From Archangium gephyra (GTDB taxonomy: Bacteria > Myxococcota > Myxococcia > Myxococcales > Myxococcaceae): 64,000 nucleotides of DNA. Shown here one piece after another: positions 51,824-61,233 of the stretch (the stretch's first letter is position 1; each line of letters starts with the position of its first letter). The notes under the pieces were generated by a model. That model was not told the DNA's origin. It was given only the letters and a program-made list of their open reading frames with translations, and searched no databases. The stretch spans positions 12,652 to 76,651 of the forward strand of contig QFQP01000035.1 in the NCBI GenBank assembly GCA_003243425.1, given 5' to 3'. The position numbers and the translations under genes are program-made.

Positions 51824-54800
51824 TCATTCGCACCACGCGCGGGCGTTCTCGAAGAAGCGCAGCCAGGGCGAATCGAGGCCCCACGACCTGGGGTGCCACG
51901 AGAGCTGCGCGGTGCGAATCACGCGTTCGGGGTGCGGCATGAGAATCGTCGCGCGGCCGTCGGTGGTGGTGAGCGCGGTGACGCCGTGCTTCGAGCCGTT
52001 GGGGTTGAGCGGGTAGTGCTCGGTGGCCTCGCCCCTGGCGTCGACGAAGCGCGCGGCGACGAGGAAGTCTTCGCGGCCCTGTGTCTCGACGCGGCCCTCG
52101 CCGTGCGCCACGGCGATGGGCAGCACGCTGCCCTCCATGCCCGCGAAGAAGAGCGACGGAGAGCGCTCGATCTTCACGGTGGAAAGACGCGCCTCGAACT
52201 GTTCGCTCGTGTTGCGCACGAAGCGCGGCCACGCGTCGGCCCCGGGAATGAGCTCCTTGAGCTGCGAGAGCATCTGGCAGCCGTTGCACACGCCCAGCGA
52301 GAAGGTGTCGGGGCGGGTGAAGAAGTCGGCGAAGACCTTCCGTGCGCGCGGGTGGAAGAGCACCGACCTGGCCCAGCCGCCACCGGCTCCGAGCACGTCG
52401 CCGTACGAGAACCCGCCGCACGCCGCGAGGCCGCGGAACGACGAGAGGTCGAAGCGACCTTCGAGCAGATCGCTCATGTGCACGTCGACCGCCTCGAAGC
52501 CGACGCGCGTGAAGGCCTGCGCCATTTCGACGTGCCCGTTGACGCCCTGCTCACGGAGGATCGCCACGCGAGGCCGCGACGTCGGCACGGGGCGGGGGGC
52601 GGCGTCGAACGTGAGGTGTGCGGTGAGGCCGATGAAGTCGGGGTTCTTCCGCAGCGCGTGTTCTTGATCAGCGCAGCTCGCGTCGTCGCGCAGGCGGTGC
52701 ATGCGCCAGGTGGTGTCCGACCACAGCGCGCGGAGTTCGGTTCTCGTCGATGCGTAGAGCGGGCCCGCCGTCTCTTTCGCCCCCGTCGACAGGGGCCACA
52801 CGTTCACCACGTCGTCACTGCGAGGCGCGCCGACGCGCGAAGCCACGAGACCGTTCTTCGTGGCACGCGCGAGCAGCTCGTCGACGTGCGCCTTCCGCAC
52901 CTGCACGACGGCGCCGAGCTCTTCGGCGAAGAGCGCGGTTGCCATGCCCTCGTGGAGCGCCGTGAACACGTCGAGGCCGCACTTCGACGCGAACGCCATC
53001 TCCAGCGCCGTCACCAGCAGTCCACCGTCAGACCGGTCGTGGTACGCGAGCAGCTTTCCTTCTTCATTCAGCGCCTGCACCAGCTCGAAGAACGCCTTGA
53101 GTTGCGCGGGCGAATCGACGTCCGGCGCTTCCTCACCCGTCACCCCGAAGACCTGCGCCAACGCCGAACCACCCAGCCGCGCCTGCTCGTTGAGCGCGAG
53201 CAGCACGAGCTCCGTCGGGCCTTCATCGAGCCGCAGCTCCGGAGTCAGCGTCTTGCGAACGTCCACCACCGGCGCGAACGCACTGACGATGAGCGACACC
53301 GGCGCGACGACGGTCTTGCCGTCCCACACGGTGCGCATGGACATCGAGTCCTTCCCGACGGGAATGGCGATGCCGAGCGCCGGGCACAGCTCTGCGCCGA
53401 CCGCCTTCACCGCTTCGTACAGCCGCGCGTCTTCACCCGGCGCGCCCGCGGCCGCCATCCAGTTGGCCGACAACTTCACGTCACCGGGTTTCTCGATGCG
53501 GGAGGCGGCGATGTTGGTGAGCGCCTCGCCGACCGCCATGCGCGCCGCGGCTGCCGAATTGATCAACGCGATCGGCGTGCGTTCACCCATCGCCATCGCC
53601 TCGCCGTGGGTGACGTCGTAGCTGGCCTGGGTCACTGCCACGTCGGCCACCGGAACCTGCAGCGGGCCCACCATCTGATCTCTGGCGACGAGGCCGGTGA
53701 CCGAGCGATCTCCAATGGTCACCAGGAACGACTTGTCGCCGACCGTCGGCAGCAACAGCACGCGCCGAATCGCTTCTGACAACTCGAAGTGCGGAATCGT
53801 GGTGCCCCTGGTCGCCACGCGCTTCACGTCGCGCGTCATGCGCGGCGGCTTGCCCAGCAGCACTTCGAGCGGCATGTCGATGGGCGTGTTCCCGAAGTGC
53901 GAGTCACTGACGCGCAGCCGGCCTTCTTCGGTCGCGTGACCCAGCACCGCGAACGGCGCGCGCTCGCGCCGACAGAACGCCTCGAACCTGGGCAACGACC
54001 CCGCGTCGATGGCGAGCACGTAGCGTTCCTGGCTCTCGTTGCACCACACCTCGAGCGGCGACATGCCGGGCTCGTCATTCGGAACACGACGCAGCTCGAA
54101 CTGCGCGCCGCGATGGCTCTCGTGCACCAGCTCCGGCAAGGCGTTCGACAGACCACCGGCGCCGACGTCGTGAATCGAGACGATGGGGTTCTCGGGGCCC
54201 AGCGCCCAGCAGCGGTCGATGACCTCCTGGCAGCGCCGCTCCATCTCGGCGTTGTCACGCTGCACCGACGCGAAATCGAGGTCTTCCGCAGACGCGCCTG
54301 ACGCCATCGACGACGCGGCACCACCACCGAGCCCGATGAGCATCGCCGGGCCACCGAGCACCACGATGGCCGCGCCGGCGGGAATCTCGCCCTTCTTCAC
54401 GTGCTCGCCGCGAATGTTGCCGAGGCCGCCCGCGATCATGATCGGCTTGTGGTACCCGCGCACGACGCCGTCGTGCTCCTGCTCGAAGGTGCGGAAGTAG
54501 CCGGTGAGCGCAGGGCGCCCGAACTCGTTGTTGAACGCCGCGCCACCCAGCGGCCCGTCCAACATGATGTCGAGCGCTGACGCGATGCGGTCGGGCTTGC
54601 CCACGTCGACTTCCCACGCCCGCGTCGCACCGGGGAGCTTCAGGTTCGAGACCGAGAAGCCCACCAGCCCGGCCTTGGGCTTCGACCCGCGACCCACGGC
54701 ACCTTCGTCACGAATCTCGCCGCCGCTGCCCGTCGAGGCGCCTGCCCAGGGAGAGACCGCCGTCGGGTGGTTGTGCGTCTCGACCTTCATGAGCACGTGC

Positions 54801-55588
54801 ACCGGCTCCTGATGCGTGCCGTACACGCCGCTGCCGGGAGTCGAGAAGAAGCGCCCCGCCGTGCCGCCCTCGATGACCGACGCGTTGTCCTTGTAGGCAC
54901 TCAACACGCCCGCGGGGCTCGCCTCCGTCGAGCGGCGGATCATCTTGAACAGCGAGTCGGCCTGCTCCTCGCCGTCGATGACGAACTTCGCGTTGAAGAT
55001 CTTGTGCCGGCAGTGCTCGGAGTTCGCCTGCGCGAACATCATCAGCTCCACGTCACTCGGGTCGCGACCCAGCTTCGTGAAGTTCTCGACGAGGTAGTCG
55101 ATCTCGTCCGGCGCGAGCGCGAGGCCCAGCTTCACGTTCGCCGCCTTCAGCTCGCCCAGCGGAATCGTCTTGAGCGGTCGCGGCTGGTGCCTGGTGAAGA
55201 TCTCCGAAGCGGCGTCGAGTGACGGCAGCACCGACTCGGTCATGCGATCGAACGGCGCCTGGCCATGCGCGAGCGTCCACACGATGCCGCGTTCGATGCG
55301 CTGGACCGCCTCGAGGCCGCAGTTGCGCGCGATGTCGGTGGCCTTCGACGACCACGGCGAGACCGTGCCCAGCCGCGGCACCACCACGAACGTCCGGCCT
55401 TCGACCTTCCGCGCCGGCTGTGTCGGGCCGTACGTCAAAAGCTGCACGAGCGAGGCGTGCTCGGTGTCAGTCAGCGGGCGCTTCACCTCGACGAAATGAA
55501 CGAACTCGGCGCTACCGTCGGCTCCGTTCAACTTCTTCGTCAGGCGCGCGGGCGTGAAGGCGGCGGTACCGGGAATGATCACCATCAT
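51824..55588 (-). CDS. purL: Phosphoribosylformylglycinamidine synthase PurL (single-chain)
   Basis: This large PurL of 1254 residues amidates FGAR to FGAM in purine biosynthesis, using its own glutaminase domain. The N-terminal PurS-like part is followed by the synthetase core (SNLKLPGATRAWEVDVGKPDRI, DVGAGGLSNALPELVHES, GKDSMSMRT). The C-terminal glutamine amidotransferase has the catalytic Cys in GVCNGCQMLSQL and PHPERV with the catalytic His; the Glu lies near the terminus. The length matches the proteobacterial fused type rather than the split purLQS type. The start is ATG 55588 or 55585. It may be co-transcribed with livMGF, 64 bases downstream. Confidence 0.96.
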   Translation of the reverse strand: MMVIIPGTAAFTPARLTKKLNGADGSAEFVHFVEVKRPLTDTEHASLVQLLTYGPTQPARKVEGRTFVVVPRLGTVSPWSSKATDIARNCGLEAVQRIERGIVWTLAHGQAPFDRMTESVLPSLDAASEIFTRHQPRPLKTIPLGELKAANVKLGLALAPDEIDYLVENFTKLGRDPSDVELMMFAQANSEHCRHKIFNAKFVIDGEEQADSLFKMIRRSTEASPAGVLSAYKDNASVIEGGTAGRFFSTPGSGVYGTHQEPVHVLMKVETHNHPTAVSPWAGASTGSGGEIRDEGAVGRGSKPKAGLVGFSVSNLKLPGATRAWEVDVGKPDRIASALDIMLDGPLGGAAFNNEFGRPALTGYFRTFEQEHDGVVRGYHKPIMIAGGLGNIRGEHVKKGEIPAGAAIVVLGGPAMLIGLGGGAASSMASGASAEDLDFASVQRDNAEMERRCQEVIDRCWALGPENPIVSIHDVGAGGLSNALPELVHESHRGAQFELRRVPNDEPGMSPLEVWCNESQERYVLAIDAGSLPRFEAFCRRERAPFAVLGHATEEGRLRVSDSHFGNTPIDMPLEVLLGKPPRMTRDVKRVATRGTTIPHFELSEAIRRVLLLPTVGDKSFLVTIGDRSVTGLVARDQMVGPLQVPVADVAVTQASYDVTHGEAMAMGERTPIALINSAAAARMAVGEALTNIAASRIEKPGDVKLSANWMAAAGAPGEDARLYEAVKAVGAELCPALGIAIPVGKDSMSMRTVWDGKTVVAPVSLIVSAFAPVVDVRKTLTPELRLDEGPTELVLLALNEQARLGGSALAQVFGVTGEEAPDVDSPAQLKAFFELVQALNEEGKLLAYHDRSDGGLLVTALEMAFASKCGLDVFTALHEGMATALFAEELGAVVQVRKAHVDELLARATKNGLVASRVGAPRSDDVVNVWPLSTGAKETAGPLYASTRTELRALWSDTTWRMHRLRDDASCADQEHALRKNPDFIGLTAHLTFDAAPRPVPTSRPRVAILREQGVNGHVEMAQAFTRVGFEAVDVHMSDLLEGRFDLSSFRGLAACGGFSYGDVLGAGGGWARSVLFHPRARKVFADFFTRPDTFSLGVCNGCQMLSQLKELIPGADAWPRFVRNTSEQFEARLSTVKIERSPSLFFAGMEGSVLPIAVAHGEGRVETQGREDFLVAARFVDARGEATEHYPLNPNGSKHGVTALTTTDGRATILMPHPERVIRTAQLSWHPRSWGLDSPWLRFFENARAWCE

Positions 55589-55666
55589 GCGGCGCAATGT
55601 GCCGGAAACCGTTCAATCGCAGAAGATGATGTAGCGAATGAACAGCATCAGAAAAGGCGATTGTAC

Positions 55667-56299
55667 ATGTTCACCATGCTGGTCGGCGCAGTCGACGTGG
55701 TTCCGGGTGAAGGCGGTCAACAGGACTACAAGGTCGCCACGCGCTTCATCGCGTTCGTGGGGCCGCTGATTCCCTTCCGCGCGATGTGCGTGACCTCGGA
55801 GGACTTCCAACGTCATGGCAACACGTCGACGCACTCCTATTCCGGCGAAGACGTGAAGTTCAGCCTCGCCAGCATCGCGCTCGGGTACGTGCGCGTGTGG
55901 TCGTGGATCCTCGCGTTCGCGCTTCCGTTCATCCTCTATTGGAAGCAGTCCGTGCACGCGTACATGTTGATTCCGTCGGCGTACGCGGCGGGCGTCGGCA
56001 TCGCCGCGGCGGTCTTGCCCGGGTTGTTGACGCGCGGCCGCGTGAAGCGGCTGAAGGTCGTTCGTCGCGTCACCGGTCTGGGCTGTGACCCTTCGCGTCG
56101 CACCGAACGGAATCGCACCGAAGCCATCGAGAGGATGACCACCAGGCTCACCGACCTCGCACTGCCGACCTCGCCCGAGGTGCTCAAAGACCGTGTGTCG
56201 TCGTTCACGCCGGAGCAGGCGGCGCTGGTGTTCACGTGGGCCTGGTATCGCGGCGACGAAGCACTGCGTGAAGCCGCGTGGCAGAAGTGCGCCGCATGA
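55667..56299 (+). CDS. Membrane protein of unknown function upstream of a methyltransferase
   Basis: This 210-residue protein from ATG 55667 has two or three helices around residues 72-125, flanked by soluble segments. The N-terminus contains GEGGQQDYKVATRFIAFVGPLIPF, and the C-terminal helical part contains FTPEQAALVFTWAWYRGDEAL. No family is recognised. The stop overlaps the next gene (ATGA), so it is co-expressed with the membrane methyltransferase. Confidence 0.68.
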   Translation: MFTMLVGAVDVVPGEGGQQDYKVATRFIAFVGPLIPFRAMCVTSEDFQRHGNTSTHSYSGEDVKFSLASIALGYVRVWSWILAFALPFILYWKQSVHAYMLIPSAYAAGVGIAAAVLPGLLTRGRVKRLKVVRRVTGLGCDPSRRTERNRTEAIERMTTRLTDLALPTSPEVLKDRVSSFTPEQAALVFTWAWYRGDEALREAAWQKCAA

Positions 56300-56997
56300 C
56301 CCCTCGGCGCGGTGAATACGGTTTCGACGCTCCCTACGTTCCTGCGCTGATGCTCGCCGGCTCGCTGCCCCTGTGGTTCGGAGCCGTTCACCCCGCCGAT
56401 CTCCTCGGCACGCTGCTGATGGGTCTGTCTGCGGCGTTCCTCGTGTTCTGTGCGGGCACGTTCATCTTCACCACGCGGCGCGGAAAGTTCGTGGTGTGGA
56501 ACGAGCTGCTGAACCTGCGCGGCGATGAACGCGTGCTCGACGTGGGCTGCGGGCGTGGCGCCGTGCTGTTGCTCGCGGCGCAGCGGCTCACCACCGGGCG
56601 GGCGACGGGCATCGATCTCTGGCAGGCGCAGGACCAATCGGGCAACGCCCTCGAGGCCACGCAGCGCAACGCGAAGGCCGAAGGCGTGAACGTCGAGCTC
56701 CACACCGGCGACATGCGCGCCTTGCCCTTCGCCGACGCGAGCTTCGACCTCGTCGTCAGCAGCCTCGCGGTGCACAACGTGCCCGACGATGAAGGCCGCG
56801 CGAAGGCCGTCGACGAGATGCTGCGCGTGCTCGCGCCGGGTGGTCGCCTGCTGCTGGCCGACTTCAAGTTCACGAAGGATTACGCGCAGACGCTGCGTGA
56901 ACGTGGAGCCGTCGACGTGCAGGAACGCGGGCTCGGCGTGCGCTTCTGGTACGGCGGGCCCTGGGCCGCGACGACGCTCGTCAGCGCGAAGAAATGA
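56296..56997 (+). CDS. Membrane-anchored class I SAM methyltransferase
   Basis: This 233-residue protein has two N-terminal membrane helices (about 16-37 and 38-60). A methyltransferase domain follows: VLDVGCGRGAVLLLAAQRL (SAM motif), GIDLWQAQDQSGNA, FADASFDLVVSSLAVHNVPDDEGR (motif with VVSSLAVHN) and APGGRLLLADFK. It probably methylates a lipid or small hydrophobic substrate at the membrane. The start overlaps the preceding stop (ATGA) and the gene ends one base before the convergent parvulin gene. Confidence 0.85.
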   Translation: MTPRRGEYGFDAPYVPALMLAGSLPLWFGAVHPADLLGTLLMGLSAAFLVFCAGTFIFTTRRGKFVVWNELLNLRGDERVLDVGCGRGAVLLLAAQRLTTGRATGIDLWQAQDQSGNALEATQRNAKAEGVNVELHTGDMRALPFADASFDLVVSSLAVHNVPDDEGRAKAVDEMLRVLAPGGRLLLADFKFTKDYAQTLRERGAVDVQERGLGVRFWYGGPWAATTLVSAKK

Positions 56998-57987
56998 TCA
57001 GGGCTCGGCCGACTGCGCCGGCACGGTGCGGCCGCTCACCGACTGCAGCACCTGGTCGTTGATGACCACCGTGGCCTTCTTGCGCAGCTCGGCGACGTAG
57101 CTCTTCTGGGCTTCGGCCCTCAGCGTCACCAGCAGCTTCTCTTCGATGACGTTGCGCACCTCGTTGAGCTCACGCTTGCGCGCGGGCTTCTTCTCGACGA
57201 CGCGGAAGAGGTGAAAGCCATACTCGGTCGACACCACTTCACTGGTGCCGCCGACGTTGAGCTTGAATACCACGTCGTCGAACGCCGGGGGCATGGTTCC
57301 GCGCGGGAAGAAGCCGAGATCTCCACCCACCCGGGCGTCGGGCGAGAGCGAATAGCGGCGCGCAAGGTCGGGGAACTTCTTGCCCTGCCACAGCTGCTGC
57401 TGAATGCGCTTGGCCTCGTCGAGGCCCTTCACCACGATCTGCTGCGCGTGCACCTGCTCGGGCTCCATGAAGTCCGCGGTGTGCTCTTCGTAATACGAGC
57501 GAATCTGCTCTTCGGTGACGGCCACGCGCGCGTGCACCTGCTCCGACAACAACTTCTCGATCGTCAGCTGCTCACGGGTGCTGCGCGTCAACGCGGCGCG
57601 TGAGGTCTGACTCTTGGCGAGCGCCTCGTCGAACGTTCCGGCCGGGTACTCCGAAGACAGCGCGAGCACGCGGCGATCGACCTCTTCGGTCGTCACCACG
57701 GTGTTCGCGGTGCGCGCGGCCTGCATCAGCAACGCGCGTTCGATCATCGTCTCCAGCAGCGCCTGCTTGAACGGCTCGACCTGCTCGGGCGTGCGCGTCG
57801 CCGTGCCCTCCATCGCCTGGGCTTCACGCGCGAGCAGCCGCTCGAACTCGGCGCGGCCCACGACTTCGCCGTTCACGGTCGCGATGATGGTCGGGTCCTG
57901 CTTCTGCTTCTGCTGCTGAGGGCAGCCGAACAGCGCGACGGCGACGGCGAGTGGCAGCAGGCGCGACATGCGCACCGCACGTACCAT
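56998..57987 (-). CDS. Parvulin-type peptidyl-prolyl isomerase lipoprotein (PrsA/SurA-like)
   Basis: This 329-residue lipoprotein has signal LLPLAVAVALFGC and a SurA_N-like helical start (TIIATVNGEVVGRAEFERLLA). A parvulin domain follows (HAQQIVVKGLDEAKRIQQQL, GGDLGFFPRGTMPPAFDDVVF, YGFHLFRVVEKKPARKRE). PrsA-like enzymes assist folding of exported proteins. It is coupled to the upstream parvulin lipoprotein by a TGATG junction; a GTG start three bases earlier is also possible. Confidence 0.9.
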   Translation of the reverse strand: MVRAVRMSRLLPLAVAVALFGCPQQQKQKQDPTIIATVNGEVVGRAEFERLLAREAQAMEGTATRTPEQVEPFKQALLETMIERALLMQAARTANTVVTTEEVDRRVLALSSEYPAGTFDEALAKSQTSRAALTRSTREQLTIEKLLSEQVHARVAVTEEQIRSYYEEHTADFMEPEQVHAQQIVVKGLDEAKRIQQQLWQGKKFPDLARRYSLSPDARVGGDLGFFPRGTMPPAFDDVVFKLNVGGTSEVVSTEYGFHLFRVVEKKPARKRELNEVRNVIEEKLLVTLRAEAQKSYVAELRKKATVVINDQVLQSVSGRTVPAQSAEP

Positions 57988-58970
57988 CACTTCACCGGAG
58001 GCGGTGCCGGAATGAACCCCGGCGCGGGCCCGGACGGCTGCGCCGCCGGCGCCTTCGGGTCGACCACCATCGCGGCCAGCGCGGCGTCGTTCACCTCGAA
58101 CTTCGCTTCTTTCTTCAGCCGCTCCACCAGCGCCCGGAAACGCTCCTGCTTCGATTCGTTCGCGAGCAGCTGCTGAATGCTGGGCCTGGCCTGCTCGAGT
58201 GAGAGGTTCAGCGCCAGCTGCCGGCCCTGCAGCTTGATGACGTGCAGCGCCTTCGGCGTCTCGACCAGCGTCTCGGCCACGTCACCGACGCGCAGCAGCT
58301 TCGCGGCCGCCGCCGCCACCTCGGCGCCGTACTGGTTGGCCAGCTCCTCGTCCGACAGGAAGCGCATGTCACCGTCGAGCTCTTTCGTGCGCGGGTCGTC
58401 GGTGTTCTCGCGCGCCAGCTTCGCGAAGCCCGCGGCATCGAGCGGGTTGAGCGCCTTCACTTCGGCGAACACGCGCTCGGCGTCGGCGCGACGTTCAGGC
58501 CTGAAGGCGATGTGCGAGAGCCGCGTCATCGCCGGCTTCACGTAGTCGCTCTTGTGCTGCTCGTAATAGGTCGCGATCTGCGCGTCGGTGATGCCGCCGG
58601 TGCTCTCGTCGACCTCCTTCTTGAGCAGCTGCTGCACCATCACGCGGCGCGCGGCTTCGACGACCTCGGGGTCGTTCTGCAGCCCCTTCTTCACCGCTTC
58701 CTGCGCGAGCAGCTCGAAGCGCGCGATGCCCTCGACGTAATCGCGGCGCTGCTCGGCGGTCTGAAAGCGCGCGCGGGCGTAGGGGTTCATCTCCGAGAAG
58801 CGCTGCGCGAGCTCCGCGTCGGTCACCGTCTGCCCCGAGAACTTCGCCACCCACGTTCCACCCGTCACGCCGGTCGGCGGCGGGCGGCGGAAGTCCATCG
58901 TCGCCACGCCGGGAGTCTTCGAATCGCAGCCCGTCAGCACGAGCACCATCGCGAGCAGCAGAAGTCGCAT
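57987..58970 (-). CDS. Parvulin-like lipoprotein (SurA/PpiC-related)
   Basis: This 327-residue lipoprotein has signal LLLLAMVLVLTGC and an N-terminal helical chaperone part (AELAQRFSEMNPYARARFQT, VEGIARFELLAQEAVKKGL). A divergent parvulin-type domain follows (SHIAFRPERRADAERVFAEV, DGDMRFLSDEEL, ETPKALHVIKLQGRQLAL). It ends with a Pro-rich tail. Its catalytic parvulin residues are less conserved than in its partner at 56998, so chaperone rather than isomerase activity may dominate. The two are coupled. Confidence 0.85.
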   Translation of the reverse strand: MRLLLLAMVLVLTGCDSKTPGVATMDFRRPPPTGVTGGTWVAKFSGQTVTDAELAQRFSEMNPYARARFQTAEQRRDYVEGIARFELLAQEAVKKGLQNDPEVVEAARRVMVQQLLKKEVDESTGGITDAQIATYYEQHKSDYVKPAMTRLSHIAFRPERRADAERVFAEVKALNPLDAAGFAKLARENTDDPRTKELDGDMRFLSDEELANQYGAEVAAAAAKLLRVGDVAETLVETPKALHVIKLQGRQLALNLSLEQARPSIQQLLANESKQERFRALVERLKKEAKFEVNDAALAAMVVDPKAPAAQPSGPAPGFIPAPPPVK

Positions 58971-58997
58971 GGCGCTGCTCCTACTGAAAATCGACGA

Positions 58998-61040
58998 CTA
59001 CTGGAGCGCCTTCATCAACGCCTCGAGCAACTCGGGGGGCAGCTGCGTGCGCGTCTTGAAGCCGTTGAGCGCACCGCCGAGGCGGCTGCCTGCGGGCCGT
59101 GGTTCACCGGCCTGCGCTGCGAACGAAAAGGCGATGACGATGGCCTGCGTCTGCGGGTCTGGCGGCAGCTTCGCGGGGAAGTCGTGCAGCGCTTCGGCGT
59201 ACGGCTCGGCGTCGGTGGCGAACCCGATGAGCTCCTGCAGCTCGACGAGCCTCGGCACGTCCCACGCGTTGCGATTGCGCGCGAGCCCGGCGGTGGCGAG
59301 GGCCTGCGCGATGAGGCGCACGGCCTCGACGCCACGCGCGTCGACGTCGAGCGCCGCTGCCAGTGCCGCGGCGGTGTTCACCAGCGCCTGGGCGTGAAAT
59401 CCCCGGGCCCCCTGCAGCTTGAAGAGCGCCTCGATGGTGCGCGTCGCCAGCTCCGGGGCGGCGGCGGTGGCCGGCGACGTCGCCTGCTCGAGTGCCGGCA
59501 GCTCTCCGTAGAGGCGCATGCGCGCGGCGTTGAGCGCTCTCGGGCCCGCGCGGAAGACCACGAGGCCCTTGCCACCCAGGGCCGTCTTGAGCGCCGACAC
59601 CGCCTCGGTGTCGAGCGGCTCGAGCATCGCCACCAGCAGCTGCGTTCCGCCCTTCAACCCCAGCGGCACCACCTGCGCGCGGCGCGAGAGCTCGGCGGGA
59701 ATCAGCGACAGCGCGTCGAGCCCCGGCTCCACCTCGGCCATTCGCTTCGAGGTGACGCTCGGCGTGTTGGTGAGCTCGGCCTGCACCTCGACGAGCGCGT
59801 CTTCGTCGACGCCCATGCGCTGCAGCGAAGCGGTGAGCGCAATGCGGAACCGCGCGCTCGTTTCTCTGGCCTGCTGCAGCTGCGCCGCGGTGATGGCGCC
59901 GCGCTCGAGCAGCTGACTGCCCACGCGGAAATCGGCGGTCTCCGGCGGCCTGGGTTCGGTGGGGGCGACGTCTTCGAGGCGCACGGCCTCGAGCGCCTCG
60001 CGCGTCATCTTACGGGTCGTCACCCGCGCCAGCACCGCGCCCGGCGGAGGCGTCATCGCGCGGGCCGACGGCACCGGCGGATTTCCGGTGGGCGTCACGG
60101 TGCGCTCGAAGGTGCCCGACGGCGGCCGCGACGGCGCGGGCATCGACGAGGTGAGCTGCAGCAGCGTGCCCGGCGAGGCGTCGGTGAAGTACGGCGCACG
60201 CCCGCGGCTCGAGCGCACGAACAGCTCGGCGATCTCCGAGTCACCCATCTTCCAGCCGTTGGTGCTCGCCGCCTGCGAGAGCACCGCCGACACCTCCTCC
60301 ATCGACGGGCGCGTGCGCGGGTCGACCGACAGCATCGTCACCAGCAGCGACAGCCACGGCTCGGGCACGTGCTTCACCTTGTCGCGCGGCAGGCCCATCC
60401 ACCCGTTGACGGTGTGGCACACGTGCGCCGGCGAGAGCCCGCTGAACAGCGGCCGGCCAATCGACAACTCGTAGAGCACCAGGCCGAGGCGGAACACGTC
60501 GGTCGCGGCCGTCGCCGGCCCGATGAGCTGTTCTGGCGCGAGCGAACCCGATTCACTCCGGTAGGGGCCGAGGTCTGCGTGCGCGCCGAGCGTCGCGGCG
60601 ATGCCAGCGTCGAGCAGCGACACCTCACCGCGGGTGCCCACGAAGATGGTCGAAGGGCAGATGTCGCCGTGAACCAGGTTGCGTTGATGCAGCGGCTCCA
60701 TCAGTTCGGCCACGCGCTGAATGATGGCCAGCCCTTCATGCGGCTTGATGAAGCTCTTCGCCGCGCCCAGCGACGTCATCACCCAACGCAGCGACTCGCC
60801 TTCGAGCCCTTCGGTGATGAGCCACGGCGTGTCTTCGGGGTCGACGCCGATGTCGATGACGGGCACCAGGCGCGCGCCTCGAAGTGTTCGCTGACTTTCG
60901 ACAAGACGTGCGACCTCCGCGCCGGCGACACCCGTCAAACGTCTGGCAAAGATGGGCTGGGTCGACGGCCCGCGACCGCACGAACACTCCACCAGCCCGC
61001 CGGCGCCGTTGGTCCTCCGCAGCAGTCGGTACTCGGTCAC
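58998..61040 (-). CDS. Degenerate Ser/Thr kinase domain fused to MshEN (T2SS/T4P ATPase N-terminal) domain
   Basis: This 680-residue soluble protein has a kinase-fold N-terminus (about 1-255) with altered motifs. The Lys of subdomain II is likely Arg (IFARRL, about 33), HRD is HGD (HGDICPST, about 124), the following Lys and Asn are replaced, and DFG is DAG (LLDAG, about 144). LAPEQ is retained. This suggests a pseudokinase or weak kinase. A disordered Pro/Thr linker (about 300-370) leads to an MshEN domain (about 372-512: GSQLLERGAITAAQLQQA, QVVPLGLKGG), which in GspE/PilB-like proteins binds c-di-GMP or partners. The C-terminal 170 residues are helical (LVELQELIGFATDAEPYAEAL). The GTG start lacks a clear ribosome binding site. 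Confidence 0.85.
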   Translation of the reverse strand: MTEYRLLRRTNGAGGLVECSCGRGPSTQPIFARRLTGVAGAEVARLVESQRTLRGARLVPVIDIGVDPEDTPWLITEGLEGESLRWVMTSLGAAKSFIKPHEGLAIIQRVAELMEPLHQRNLVHGDICPSTIFVGTRGEVSLLDAGIAATLGAHADLGPYRSESGSLAPEQLIGPATAATDVFRLGLVLYELSIGRPLFSGLSPAHVCHTVNGWMGLPRDKVKHVPEPWLSLLVTMLSVDPRTRPSMEEVSAVLSQAASTNGWKMGDSEIAELFVRSSRGRAPYFTDASPGTLLQLTSSMPAPSRPPSGTFERTVTPTGNPPVPSARAMTPPPGAVLARVTTRKMTREALEAVRLEDVAPTEPRPPETADFRVGSQLLERGAITAAQLQQARETSARFRIALTASLQRMGVDEDALVEVQAELTNTPSVTSKRMAEVEPGLDALSLIPAELSRRAQVVPLGLKGGTQLLVAMLEPLDTEAVSALKTALGGKGLVVFRAGPRALNAARMRLYGELPALEQATSPATAAAPELATRTIEALFKLQGARGFHAQALVNTAAALAAALDVDARGVEAVRLIAQALATAGLARNRNAWDVPRLVELQELIGFATDAEPYAEALHDFPAKLPPDPQTQAIVIAFSFAAQAGEPRPAGSRLGGALNGFKTRTQLPPELLEALMKALQ

Positions 61041-61233
61041 CAGGGGCTCGACGGGGGTCAGCGGGTTGTGACGCCACTAAAAATAAGTGCCGCCGGAATG
61101 TAGAGAATCCGTGAGGGTGTCACCACGATTTTGGAGGATGTAGGGCGGCAGGGGCCTGACACCTTCCTGATTTTGCTGATGAATCTCGCGCTGTGTGACG
61201 TGACACTCACGGTTCCACGCAAAAGGAGAGTTC

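Noticed and set aside
58242..61103. Very long plus-strand reading frame antisense to the pseudokinase and parvulin genes
   Set aside because: Its Arg/His/Leu-rich translation has no domains and it mirrors the codon bias of the real minus-strand genes; this is a common artefact in high-GC DNA.
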